Source: Drechmeria coniospora (lineage: Eukaryota > Ascomycota > Sordariomycetes > Hypocreales > Ophiocordycipitaceae). Taken from it: a DNA stretch of 64,000 nt. The notes below the pieces were generated by a model. The model made no database searches and was not told the DNA's origin. It saw only the letters and a program-made list of their open reading frames with translations. Below are positions 22,308-31,744 of the stretch, in pieces; within the stretch, counting starts at the first letter, position 1, and every line of letters starts with the position of its first letter. The DNA lies in assembly GCF_001625195.1 (NCBI RefSeq), contig NC_054390.1, positions 744,001-808,000 of the forward strand, in the 5' to 3' direction. The position numbers and the translations under genes were made by a program.

Positions 22308-22334
22308 GAACATGTGTTGGTTGGTAGTGTCATG

Positions 22335-23913
22335 TCATCCACCAAACAATTGCCAAAGTTCGTTGCCATACCTTTCGTATTCTTCCAGCTTGGCCTTGAC
22401 AGCTTGGTCGGCATTCTCACACCAGAACTGCGAAAAACTTTGTTCCACTTCCTGCGACAGACGAGCCTGGAATTTTGGGCAAAGATGGTCAGCGACAAGC
22501 CAAAATGCGGCATCGACAGAGGTCAGAGAATGCCAAAACCAGACTGCCTGTGAATCCCAGGTTTCGTGCATCGTCTTCGACAGGCAACTTCCGTCTTCCT
22601 CCTCGTCAACAATACGCATAAATTGCCGGCGAACGACATCAAACTCGGCCAGACGTTCGCCGTGCAGTTGAGAGATGGAGCAGCCAGTCAGCCAGTACGG
22701 CACCGACACCATCTCCCGTGGCAGCGAGCACATCTCTCCAAGGTCAAAGATGCACGTGACGTTCCAGTTCTCGTCGACTAGGATGTTGCCAGGGTGTACG
22801 TCTGTGAGCTGGACGCAAAAGGGGCCATTCCGACTCTCTTTGTGCACGAAATGACCCGTCATTGTCCGCAGCAAGGCCCTGATGGCCATCTGACTGCGGC
22901 AGTCGTCGTCCTCGTCAGTTGCGCTAGGATTGCTCAACAGTCGATTGTCGTGGAGACGAATCATGTCGGCGACGAATGCCTCCACGCACGTCAACGTTTC
23001 GGTCGTCTCAATCGTCCTTGGCGTCCCTTCACTCTCGAGTATCATGGTCGAGCATGTGAGAGGTCGATTCGAAAGCGAAATGGTGCCGTCATCGTTGAAG
23101 CGAAAGGAGCCAATCTTGGGCTGTGGCATGCGAGACAAGGCAATCGTGATCCGTGCCAGGCTTCGAACAAGCGTCCCTAGGCGTGCTGGATCGTGCCGAT
23201 GCTGTTGCCAAGTGTCGGAGAGCTTTTGACCGACATCCGAGCCTGCGTGCTCCATGAGAATGTACGACGCCGGCAGGCCATGTTTCAAAGGGTTCGGCAC
23301 GAGGCAGGTCGGTGCAGGGTACCGGACAATTCGATGGAAGAACCGACGGACTCGTTGCCAAAGTCGCGCGAAGAAACCGAGGCGTGATCCATGCGTAAAC
23401 TAAACCCCTAGCCGTCAGCACCACGAGGCGTACCGGCATGTTGGTCGTGCATACATCAAGGTTGCCGGATAGCCCAAATCCGTAGAGATGAGGGGTGCGA
23501 ATGTCGGGGCAGTGCTCCTGCATCCACATGTACGCTCCTATCTCGCTGCGAACGTTTTCATCAACCGTGCCCGGATAGTACGGTTCTGCATGCATGTGAG
23601 GTAGGGGGCATCGTAGCAGGAGCCTCCGATGGAGGCTGCCAGTCACGCGGATGGGAATGCAGACGTTGAATCCGCCCGTGATCCATTCCTCTTGGACCTC
23701 GCACGTATCCCGATGGCTTAGCCGGAGGTGATGCTTCGCAACTGCCACCATGTCATTCTCATGCCGACGCAAAGCTTGGCAGAAACGATGCGTTTCCGAG
23801 GCAAGCTCGACACGTTTGACGACGTTGAAGTCCTTTCTCGTTGCCGACTCGAACGTGATGGGATGGCGGTTTGGAAGGTTCAGCGCCGCCGGCGTCTCAC
23901 CGGTTGACATCAT
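22335..23913 (-). CDS. APH-like (aminoglycoside phosphotransferase fold) kinase
   Basis: Protein-kinase-like phosphotransferase of the fungal-expanded APH superfamily; substrate unknown. Two exons: 23913-23455 and 23399-22335, joined by a 55-nt intron (GTATGC...GTTTAG, branch gctgac), giving 507 aa. Splicing links LYGFGLSGNLD to FTHGSRLGFFARLW and restores a continuous protein. N-lobe elements include GGFNVCIPI at about residues 82-90 and the dipeptide-rich SEIGAYMWMQEH helix. The hinge-like SYILMEHAG precedes the catalytic loop TDVHPGNILV (Asp about 353, Asn about 358) and the metal-binding FDLG (Asp about 372). The gene is divergent from the RdRP gene with about 740 bp between starts. Fungal members are rarely characterised; antibiotic resistance should not be assumed. 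Confidence 0.82.
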
Positions 23914-24652
23914 TGCTTAAGAGAACGTATGGTCGATTGGCAACCCAGCTTCTCAAGCTTTCAGCATCGTAGGCGAGCAATACACGGGTGCCAGACCTCG
24001 TCGTCGTATCTCGTTGGCAGGTTGGCGGGGGTGACACGTTGGGCGGCGCCGAAGCTCTTGAATGCATAAGCCTCCCATGATATCGGTTAATCACCGGAAA
24101 TATGGTACAGTAGCCATCTTGGATGGAATGACGAATGTAGTACGAAAAGGGGAGGTCGAGAAGATGGCATGTTGGGAGCGTTTTCGTGCCGTTTATTTCA
24201 GTTTTTAATTCTGAAAGCATTACGGAGTTGGTGCGGAGTAGATGCGTTGATGGAATGAACTAAACTGACCACCTGAGTTTTAGCCCAGCGGCGGCGACAG
24301 CACGTCACAGGTCACAGGAGGTCTGCCAATAATAATAATAGCGCCCCCCCCCTGCCCCCAAGTCAAACTCGCGGCTCGATCTTAGTGGCGGCTGCTGCCG
24401 CAACGATTCACTGTATTAATTCCTTGGTCCTCCGTAGGTGACCCCAAATCAGGAACTTCAGCTGCAGCAGCAGTTTCACTCGACCCCCATCGTCTTCATT
24501 TGGCCCTGTCATCCCGCATTCATTTCTCACCATCGTCATCTCCATTTCCCCCGCCACCTCCGTCAATGTCATAGAAGCCTTGGCTCGTATCCGATATCAC
24601 CAGTCTCTATCGTGCTGCTCGTGCCCCTGCATTTGGCTGGGGAGATGACGCC
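23914..24652. promoter_or_regulatory. shared upstream region of divergent APH-like and RdRP genes
   Basis: About 740 bp between the two start codons, with a poly-C tract (24344-24358) and a pyrimidine-rich leader at 24480-24570 before the RdRP ATG. No specific binding sites assigned. Confidence 0.35.
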
Positions 24653-27600
24653 ATGGGCCACGAGATGGAGAATGAGTTTCGAAGAATCATCAGCTCCCTC
24701 GATAAAAATCACAGACTTGGATTGTCTCCTACTGATCCCTCCCTCTCTCCGAGAAGTTCGATAGAGCAGCTGCACGAGGGTACGGAGAAGGACCGCCTTC
24801 GTACCATCTACCAAGGACTGCAATTTCTTCACTCCTCTCAGCCACCCCGATTTTGGCAATGTCTTGAACGCTTTCGTGTCGAAGCTCTCAAGATTCATGA
24901 GCAATTCAATCTTCACCAGTCGGAAGGTTCCCGAAGCTCGAATGCATACGTCGCGGAAAGAAAAGAGCTTCAGCGTTGTCTGTTCAACATCCTATTCGCG
25001 GAGCCTTCCACGGCCAGCAGCTCAAACAAGGCAAAGAGATCATCGGATGACTTCGGAAAGAGCAATTTCAAGCGGCCCAGGAATCGTTCCACGGATGAGC
25101 CCCCGAAAAGTAACAAAAACAAAATTCTCCTAGTTGATTCTATCCCCGTACGATCTCGGGAGAGCAGCCCGTGCGTCGGCGTCTTCGCTCAGGAAGGCAG
25201 AAAAACTTCCATCATGTCATACTTTTCAAAGTCTTCCGCAAAAGTATCCTCATCAAGCTCAGCATCGTCGTCTTTTCCGTCAAGGACGTCGAACGGCATC
25301 GGCAAATCGCCGAGCGAGCAGACAAGCTTCACAACCGTGACAACAGATGATCTCTTTCCGCTATGCAGCCAAGAGTACCGTGCTCTGAGTGAAAGCTTCT
25401 CGGCTTTTGATTCTAGTTCATGTCGGAATACAGATGCAACGTACGCCAACATGAAACTGACGTCTCCGACAAAGGAGCCCGAGGTAAGCTGGACACTGCA
25501 GGATCGGCTCAAGAATATCTGGCGTACGTACCACTCGCCTTGCTACCTCTCCACGATTGTGCTGACTTGAGACAGCGAACCTGCCCAACGAGAGTTTCAA
25601 CGAGGCCCCTCTGGCCATTTCTTGGGAGGTCACCCGCATCTCCCAACATTGCGGAGTCAACTTGGCAGGCTGCGATCTTGTCTACAATCCGAATTGGCGC
25701 GACCAAACGACGATGCGAGAGGGGCTTGCCACATGCGGCCCATTCTTAGGCAAGGTGCTGCCTCAAATTGTCGACACTCAACTCTGGATGGCAGCCCTTG
25801 GAACGTTCGAGTTACATCCGCAAATTGTCACAATCTCCGCCAAGTTGGAGTACAACGCGTCTCATGACGGACCGCTATTTATAACTCGCCTCCATCCCCT
25901 GAAACTTGAATTCGGCCATCGATTGAGCCGTCGGTTCGGGGCCGATAGATTCCTTGAGATCCTCGTTCCATCCCTGGCCACAAAGGAGCGACCAGCTTCC
26001 GCCAAGCATGGTTCAAACATTGACATCATCAACTGGCTCGCAACAACCAGCCACTTTATGCTGGGACGAAACTGGCGTCTGTACTACATGACCAAGAAAA
26101 AAAAGACCGTTCAGTTGGCATCAAAATCCAAGACTGTCTACCTTGACCGCCTGCACTTTTTCGCTGTCGATGGCATCACCTTCAGACCGTCAAACACCTC
26201 CGGAGGCCCACCACCACCCGAAGAAGCCTTCTCACCCAATCGTCGTACAAAGATGAAACTTGGCGCCTTGCTCGATTGGACGATTCACATATCAAATAAT
26301 CTTTCGCAGCCCGTTCCCAAGTTGTTCTCTCGTATTGCTCTAAGTGAGTGACTTTCACGTTTGGAAGTGGCCACGTTGGTTTTCGAGCTGACAGCATAGG
26401 CTTAACAAGGACCACACCGACGGTTGAGTTACAGAAGCATGAAATCATACATGAAAGCAAAGACATAATCGTCGACAGCATCGTCATGAATGACGGCATC
26501 GGTCGCATGTCGAAGAGTCTGGCGAAGAGAATTGCAGATCATCTAAAGCTCGAGAATACGCCTGCGGCCTACCAGGCTCGGATTGGAAGTGCCAAGGGCA
26601 TGTGGATCATTAATACGGACGATGATGGCTTCAGTGATGATTTCTGGATCAGTACATACCCATCGCAACGAAAATGGGATTGCGACTTCGATGATCCTCT
26701 TCATCGGACCTTTGAAGTGAAGGACTGGCCACGTCGTCCGAGGCCAGCAGCATTGAATCAACAGTTCATTCCTGTGCTCGAGGAACGTGCATCTGACCCT
26801 GCAGCGATGCGGCAGGCCATTGCTGAGCACTTGAGAAGCAGCTTGCTTGCAGACATGGATGCCTTCAAGGAGGCTTTAGTTCACCCCGAGAACTTGCGCC
26901 ACTGGCTAGATCAGTCTCGACAGTCTCGACAGGACCACATCTCCCACGGCCATGTCCCGTACTCGGGTGGACTTCCTACCTCGCCCGAGTATGCACTCAT
27001 ATGTCTCCTGGATGCTGGCTTCGACTTGCAAAAGAACAAATATATGCAGGATCGCTGTCAGGACATTGCAGACAGGATTTCCAAGAGATTATCAGATAAG
27101 ACGCACATCAAGATTCCCCAATCGACCAACTTATTCATGGTTCCCGATTTTTGTTCCGTCTTGGAAGAGGGTGAAGTTCACGTGGCCTTTTCCACCATGT
27201 ATCAAACAGACGGCTTCAGCGACACTTTGCTGGAGGGCATGGACATTCTCGTCGGTAGGTCTCCTGCCCACTTCGAAAGTGATATTCAAAAAGCGAGGGC
27301 AGTATCGCACCCGAAACTCCGCCAATTGAAGGACGTCATTGTCTTCCCGATGAAGGGCAAGTCTTGCCTCGCCGACATGCTGTCCGGTGGGGATTATGAC
27401 GGGGACAGGGCTTGGATTTGTTGGGATCGAAAGATTGTCGACAACTTTTGCAACGCCCCGGTACCCAATTGCGACGACCTCTTCCAGCAAGGATATCTGA
27501 CAAAGCTGGATCTGCCTGTGCAGGATTTCTGCGATGAGAAGTGGGACATCGACATGGTGTGCGATAAGTTCGTCTCCAACGGCGTTCAATTCAACATGCA

Positions 27601-28564
27601 ACCATTTCTGCTCGGCATATGCACCAATTGCAAGGAGAAGCTAAGCTACTACGAAAATACCGTCAGCGGCCCGAAAATCGTCGCGTACAGCAACCTGCTT
27701 AAACATCTCGTGGATCAGTCCAAGCAGGGCATCTGGTTTTCCTTCAACGACTTGAGCCGGTTTCAGAATGAGGTCGTGGGGTCGAAGAAATACTTGGACG
27801 AGCCAGAATACATGTCAGACAGGCCATCTGGTCATGTCTGGGGTCCCATCAATGGCCAGGTGAGGCAGAAGCATATTTTGGACTATTTGAAGTTTGACGT
27901 TGCGAAACCAGCCATTGATGATGCCCGAGAGAGCTTCAGCAAGGCGTTCCAGGGCACAGCTGGACAATATTACGATGAAGACTTGACCAAATGCGTGAAC
28001 CATTACGAGAAAAAGCGAGCAACTTCAGAGACCTGGAATATCGTCTTCAAACACCTTCAGTCTAAGATTGAAGCAGTTGCTTCTGAGTGGCAGGACAAGA
28101 TGGGCCAGGGGCCAGGGGACTTTGCCATCAGGGTGAGCCGCACGAAGCAGATACACCAGAGGTGGATGCAAATTGGTCCACCCGAAGGGCTTCCTTCCAA
28201 TGACGCCGTCAGTGACCTCATGGAGAGTTGGAGCCGCGACCCTGGGTCAGCTACGTGGTCGCTCCTCAAGGCATCATTGACTTTTAAACTCTATCACAAG
28301 AGGAAGCCGAAATTCACTTGGCAAATAGCAGGGCGTCAGCTCTGCAAAATAAAGGACAGGATGACTTGCGACAATGGCGAGACGGCGTCAGTCGTTATTG
28401 GAGCACGGATGTTTGCAGCCCTTCGATCGGATCGGCGGTTTAACGCGACCTTGGGAGTTCCCCGCGGAATGCCGAGAGACAACGAAAGCATGCTCGCCAT
28501 GGATGAGGTTAGGAGATATGATGAAGTTGGTACGCAGTTGATTTATGATGAACCCAGTTTGTAA
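24653..28564 (+). CDS. RNA-dependent RNA polymerase, QDE-1/SAD-1 class
   Basis: Cellular RdRP of the RNA-silencing pathway, converting aberrant or single-stranded RNA to dsRNA for Dicer. Three exons: 24653-25523, 25576-26343 and 26400-28564. Introns of 52 nt (GTACGT...GACAG) and 56 nt (GTGAGT...CATAG) with gctgac branch sites; total 1267 aa. The N-terminal roughly 280 residues are Ser-rich and probably disordered. The catalytic core runs from about 295 to the end. The hallmark double-psi beta-barrel motif is at LSGGDYDGDRAW with catalytic Asp 878, 880 and 882. Upstream conserved blocks include DGIGRMSKSLAKRI and the LDAGFDLQKN region. No frameshift or stop interrupts it. Its class within eukaryotic RdRPs (quelling versus meiotic silencing) needs a tree. 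Pieces of this gene recur, scrambled, at 29.33-29.71 kb. Confidence 0.95.
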
Positions 28565-29335
28565 TGTTTGTGTTGGATATGAAGTGTTTGGAATACTCCC
28601 TGTATTAGTTCCACAAGAACCTGATACGTGTACCAGTGATATTTTAGTAAGAATACAACATACTTGATGTCTTCAACAAACTTGATGTCTTCAACAAACT
28701 TGATGTCTTCAACAAACTTGATGTCTTGCCAACAGTAGTACATACGGTTCTACTTCAATTCTAGCAGTTGAAACAGTATCCAGCTATCGCGATGCTACTC
28801 GTCCTACGTACTCGGAGTCTGACGAGTCAGACCTATTTCTAATGATACTCTCCCTTATATGCGCTTCAGCAAAAGCTCTTTATACGTGAAGTTATTAGAC
28901 AGTACCGGTTCGTGCTTTGGCACTTGATGAACCTAGTTTTCTGCGTTATCCGTACGACTTGCTGGCCGTAATCCGGAAACGTCGAGCTACGTTTTACATA
29001 ACAGAGACTGAATAGTACTGTCAGATTGATGCATAACATAGGCTGCAATACATGAGATCTTCTAGAACATTTATTTAAGGGCTAAAGGTGCTAGATATAC
29101 TTGCTTGACGAGCGGTAATGCAGCCCATGCAACGTCGTACATTAGCTAACCCCCATTCCGGGTCCAATGTTCAATGCTATAGCACTGTACTATTTGCTGT
29201 AATATGTGACAAACGTGCTAGCAGTCCGTTCTTGTGTTCCCTCTTATTCTTTCGTATCGTTATAGTATTTCTGCAATCGATGTGCCTTTCCCACCGATCG
29301 TGGACATTTACATGATATTCATGGTGGCTGCCGTC
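28530..29335. repeat. duplicated RdRP 3' flank, copy A
   Basis: Colinear with 30890-31650 in the same orientation, starting around the RdRP stop codon. Matching anchors: ggatatgaagtgtttgga versus ggatgatatgtttgga; gtcctacgt...gagtcagacct in both; the stretch from gcagtccgtt to atcgtggacat, ending in ttcatggtgg, in both. Copy A is more AT-rich; many differences are C/T or G/A transitions. Confidence 0.8.
28662..28730. repeat. 18-bp tandem repeat (acttgatgtcttcaacaa), ~3.8 copies
   Basis: Three perfect copies plus a partial fourth, about 100 bp after the RdRP stop. It is absent from the matching place in flank copy B (around 31020). Confidence 0.93.
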
Positions 29336-29710
29336 GGCAGTTTATTCCTGTACTCGAGCAACGCATGTCGGTTCCTGCAGCAATACGATAGGCCATGGCT
29401 GAGCACCTGAGAGGCAGCATAGTTGCGGATATAGAGGGAATCCAGGCAGCTGTACAACCGTCGCGCCGGCGCGGTAGGCGAGATGAAGCATCTCGCGCGG
29501 TCGAAATTCACTTGGGCAATAGCAGGGCGTCAACTCTGCACACTAAAGAGCAGGATGACCTGCGACAATGGCAATACAGCGTCAGCGGCTATACATCACG
29601 GATGCTCGCATCGCTTCGACCGGATCGGCAGTTTATCATGACCGGGGGAGTCTGTGTAACATTTTTCATCAAGTTTCAAACAGACGGTGTCTGCGACAGT
29701 TTGCTGCAGT
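29330..29710 (+). pseudogene. scrambled relic of RdRP with an NRPS-like reductase fragment
   Basis: Four pieces are seen. 29338-29460 resembles RdRP 26758-26880 (shared ttcattcctgt/ctcgagg and gctgagcac...gcagc). 29461-29500 resembles 33245-33287 inside the NRPS-like gene; on the minus strand it reads REMLHLAYRAGATV against REMLRLASRAGATV. 29503-29640 resembles RdRP 28309-28442 (aaattcacttgg, atagcagggcgtca, gcgacaatggc). 29655-29706 resembles RdRP 27188-27240 (tcaaacagacgg). The order differs from the parent gene and the frames are broken, so no RdRP product is expected. Confidence 0.82.
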
Positions 29711-29741
29711 ATATAAGTGAGAGGGTTTAGTCAATGATTCT

Positions 29742-30053
29742 ATGGAGCAAAACACTATTAGACAACAATCTCATATTGTCGTCATGTCAAACGCCATTTT
29801 CAATCCAGCACGAAACCAACACCTTGGGGGTTTGAGCACGGCAGGGGTAATTGCTTTGGCCCTTCCATTAGCCATCGCTTTGGCCGTTGCTATCTTGGCC
29901 GATGTTCCTTTGGCCATCATTCCCTTAGCCTTCGTTCCCCTGGCAATAGCAGTAGGCATCGGGAGCAGCCTGGGGTCTTGGATCAGCGTGAGGCCAGTGA
30001 GCAGGCACACACTGCCCTTTGAATTCTTATTCCAATTCGCGGTATTTCCTTGA
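29742..30053 (+). CDS. possible small membrane protein with degenerate Ala/Leu/Ile repeats
   Basis: A 103-codon ATG frame follows the relic. Residues about 35-75 form a long hydrophobic stretch (for example LALPLAIALAVAILADVPLA) coded by degenerate 18-base repeats of ttggccat/tagccat type at about 29855-29950. No family recognised. It may simply be a repeat array that happens to be open. Confidence 0.2.
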   Translation: MEQNTIRQQSHIVVMSNAIFNPARNQHLGGLSTAGVIALALPLAIALAVAILADVPLAIIPLAFVPLAIAVGIGSSLGSWISVRPVSRHTLPFEFLFQFAVFP

Positions 30054-30203
30054 GCGTTCCATCACGTGTTTCCATGCTGTGTGCAGTTCGTTACTGTCCT
30101 CCTGCCCGCAGGACTTTGCGCCACTCGCAGCAGCTTCATCGATCGTCTTCAGACTTTCAATCAACCACCATTTCCCAGGCATATTCTGTCTTGTTTTCAA
30201 CTA

Positions 30204-30431
30204 TTATTCGTCGTTCCCTGGGCCGTACGATTCAGGAAACCACGATGGAGCACCGTGTTTCTTGAGCCATGCTATACTGGAATCATAGTAGGGATTGGTA
30301 TCCTCTCTATTACTTGCAGCCAAATGATCCTTTGCATACTCCTCTGACCACCGCTTTTCGGACTGAACAGCAGGTGCAGCAAGTCCGAGTCCGGCTAGAG
30401 CGGCAACGAAAATAGTAATAGAGGCGCGCAT
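30204..30431 (-). CDS. small secreted protein (75 aa), effector- or peptide-precursor-like
   Basis: ATG at 30431 starts a 75-aa protein with a clean signal peptide (MRASITIFVAALAGLGLAAP) followed by AVQSEKRW, where KR resembles a Kex2 processing site. The mature part (SEEYAKDHLAASNREDTNPY..., ending in GAPSWFPESYGPGNDE) has no Cys and is acidic. A tatatata box lies at 30550-30558, about 120 bp upstream on the same strand, supporting a real promoter. It sits between the two duplicated RdRP flanks. Function unknown; a processed peptide or effector is a guess. Confidence 0.6.
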   Translation of the reverse strand: MRASITIFVAALAGLGLAAPAVQSEKRWSEEYAKDHLAASNREDTNPYYDSSIAWLKKHGAPSWFPESYGPGNDE

Positions 30432-30889
30432 TTTGTAAATAGCAGTTGAAGTTATGGTAATGATTGGTGGTAGAACGAGGCGTTTGATCGGCTGAGAAAT
30501 GGTAAAGCTTGGTTTGTGTTTTGCTGCTCTTGTCGTCGTGCTCGAACGACTATATATACACATACATGCACGACTACGGGGAAGCATTACCTTGGCAACT
30601 TACCGTCACGTTTATAATTGAAACACACTCCTTCTGGTGCCGCATTTAAAGTGTCCGCGCGATATGCTGAGGGACTACGCCTACGTTGAACGTATATCTG
30701 AAACGCGAAACACTTGGTGGTTCGCAACTATTTGCTTCACCATGACGCCAGGTCCCACCCACACCTACTTGGCTGCATCTAGTCCAGTTATTCAAAGTGC
30801 TTTTGTATCTCCGACACATCCAACTAGGTGTGGGATAGGTGCTGTATCGAGGAAGATTGTATGTATACGTACATTCAAGTATGCTGAGA

Positions 30890-31650
30890 ATGGCTATGGC
30901 TTGACTAATGATGAAGCCGGTCCAGAACCTTCGTGTCTGGATGATATGTTTGGAAACCCTCTTTATCAGTTCAACAAGAACGTGTCATGTTTGATGAGCA
31001 TTCTGTAGAAAGAATACAGTACATGAAATTTTTTAATCGGCAGTAGCATATCGGGTTGCATTTCAACTATAGCAATCAAAATCATAGCCAGTTACCGCGA
31101 TTTACTGTTCGTCCTACGTTTCGGGAGTCCCCGGAGTCCCTGGAGTCAGACCTACCTGCAACGATGCTCTCGTTTACGTGAGACGCTGCAAAAGCTCTTT
31201 ATCCGCCCGAAGGTATCGAGCGGCTACGGTGGGTGCTTCGGCTGGCTCTTGACAGGGTTCACTGCGTCGTTCGCACGACTCGCCGACCGTCATGCGGAAC
31301 AACTCGAGCCAAGTGTTTCTTGATCGAGTGGTAAACGATACAGGCAAGATAGATGCACCATGTCGGATCTTTTCGCCATTCTTTCTTCAAAGGCCAGAAT
31401 GCTAGATTTACTATTTCACTCGTCGTGACCCGGCAAATGCACCATCTCGCATCTGCTGAGTGGTGTTTTGATGGGAGCATTGAATGTTGCATAGCCATAT
31501 CATTTGCCGCAATACTGTACAACACAAACGTCCCAGCAGTCCGTCATCGGGTTCCTCTTGTTCCTTCGTCTCCGTGATATTACTGCAATCGATTCACCTT
31601 TCCCCAGCGATCGTGGACATAAACATAACATTCATGGTGGCCGCCATCAT
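30890..31650. repeat. duplicated RdRP 3' flank, copy B
   Basis: Diverged direct copy of 28530-29335, ending about 95 bp before the 3' end of the NRPS-like gene. It includes a trace of the RdRP C-terminus (ttgactaatgatgaagcc matching ttgatttatgatgaaccc). It lacks the 18-bp repeat array found in copy A. Confidence 0.8.
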
Positions 31651-31744
31651 GACGTCGGGTCCACATGAAAAAACAAACTCATCGGTATGGCGCCAAAGCC
31701 AAGGACCTCGTCTTGGTGGTGGCGACGGGGAGGTCTATTTCTCA

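Larger units (their letters stand above)
20195..22334. other. AT-richer intergenic region with possible coding relics
   Basis: About 2.1 kb of lower GC. 20500-21000 has no recognisable frame. 21400-21770 has protein-like but frame-broken sequence and 22053-22307 a small intact frame (both listed separately). Could be degraded repeat or gene remnants. Confidence 0.4.

Noticed and set aside
22335..23913. Calling the APH-like gene an antibiotic-resistance phosphotransferase
   Set aside because: Fungal APH-fold proteins form a large family of unknown substrates; sequence alone gives no aminoglycoside specificity.
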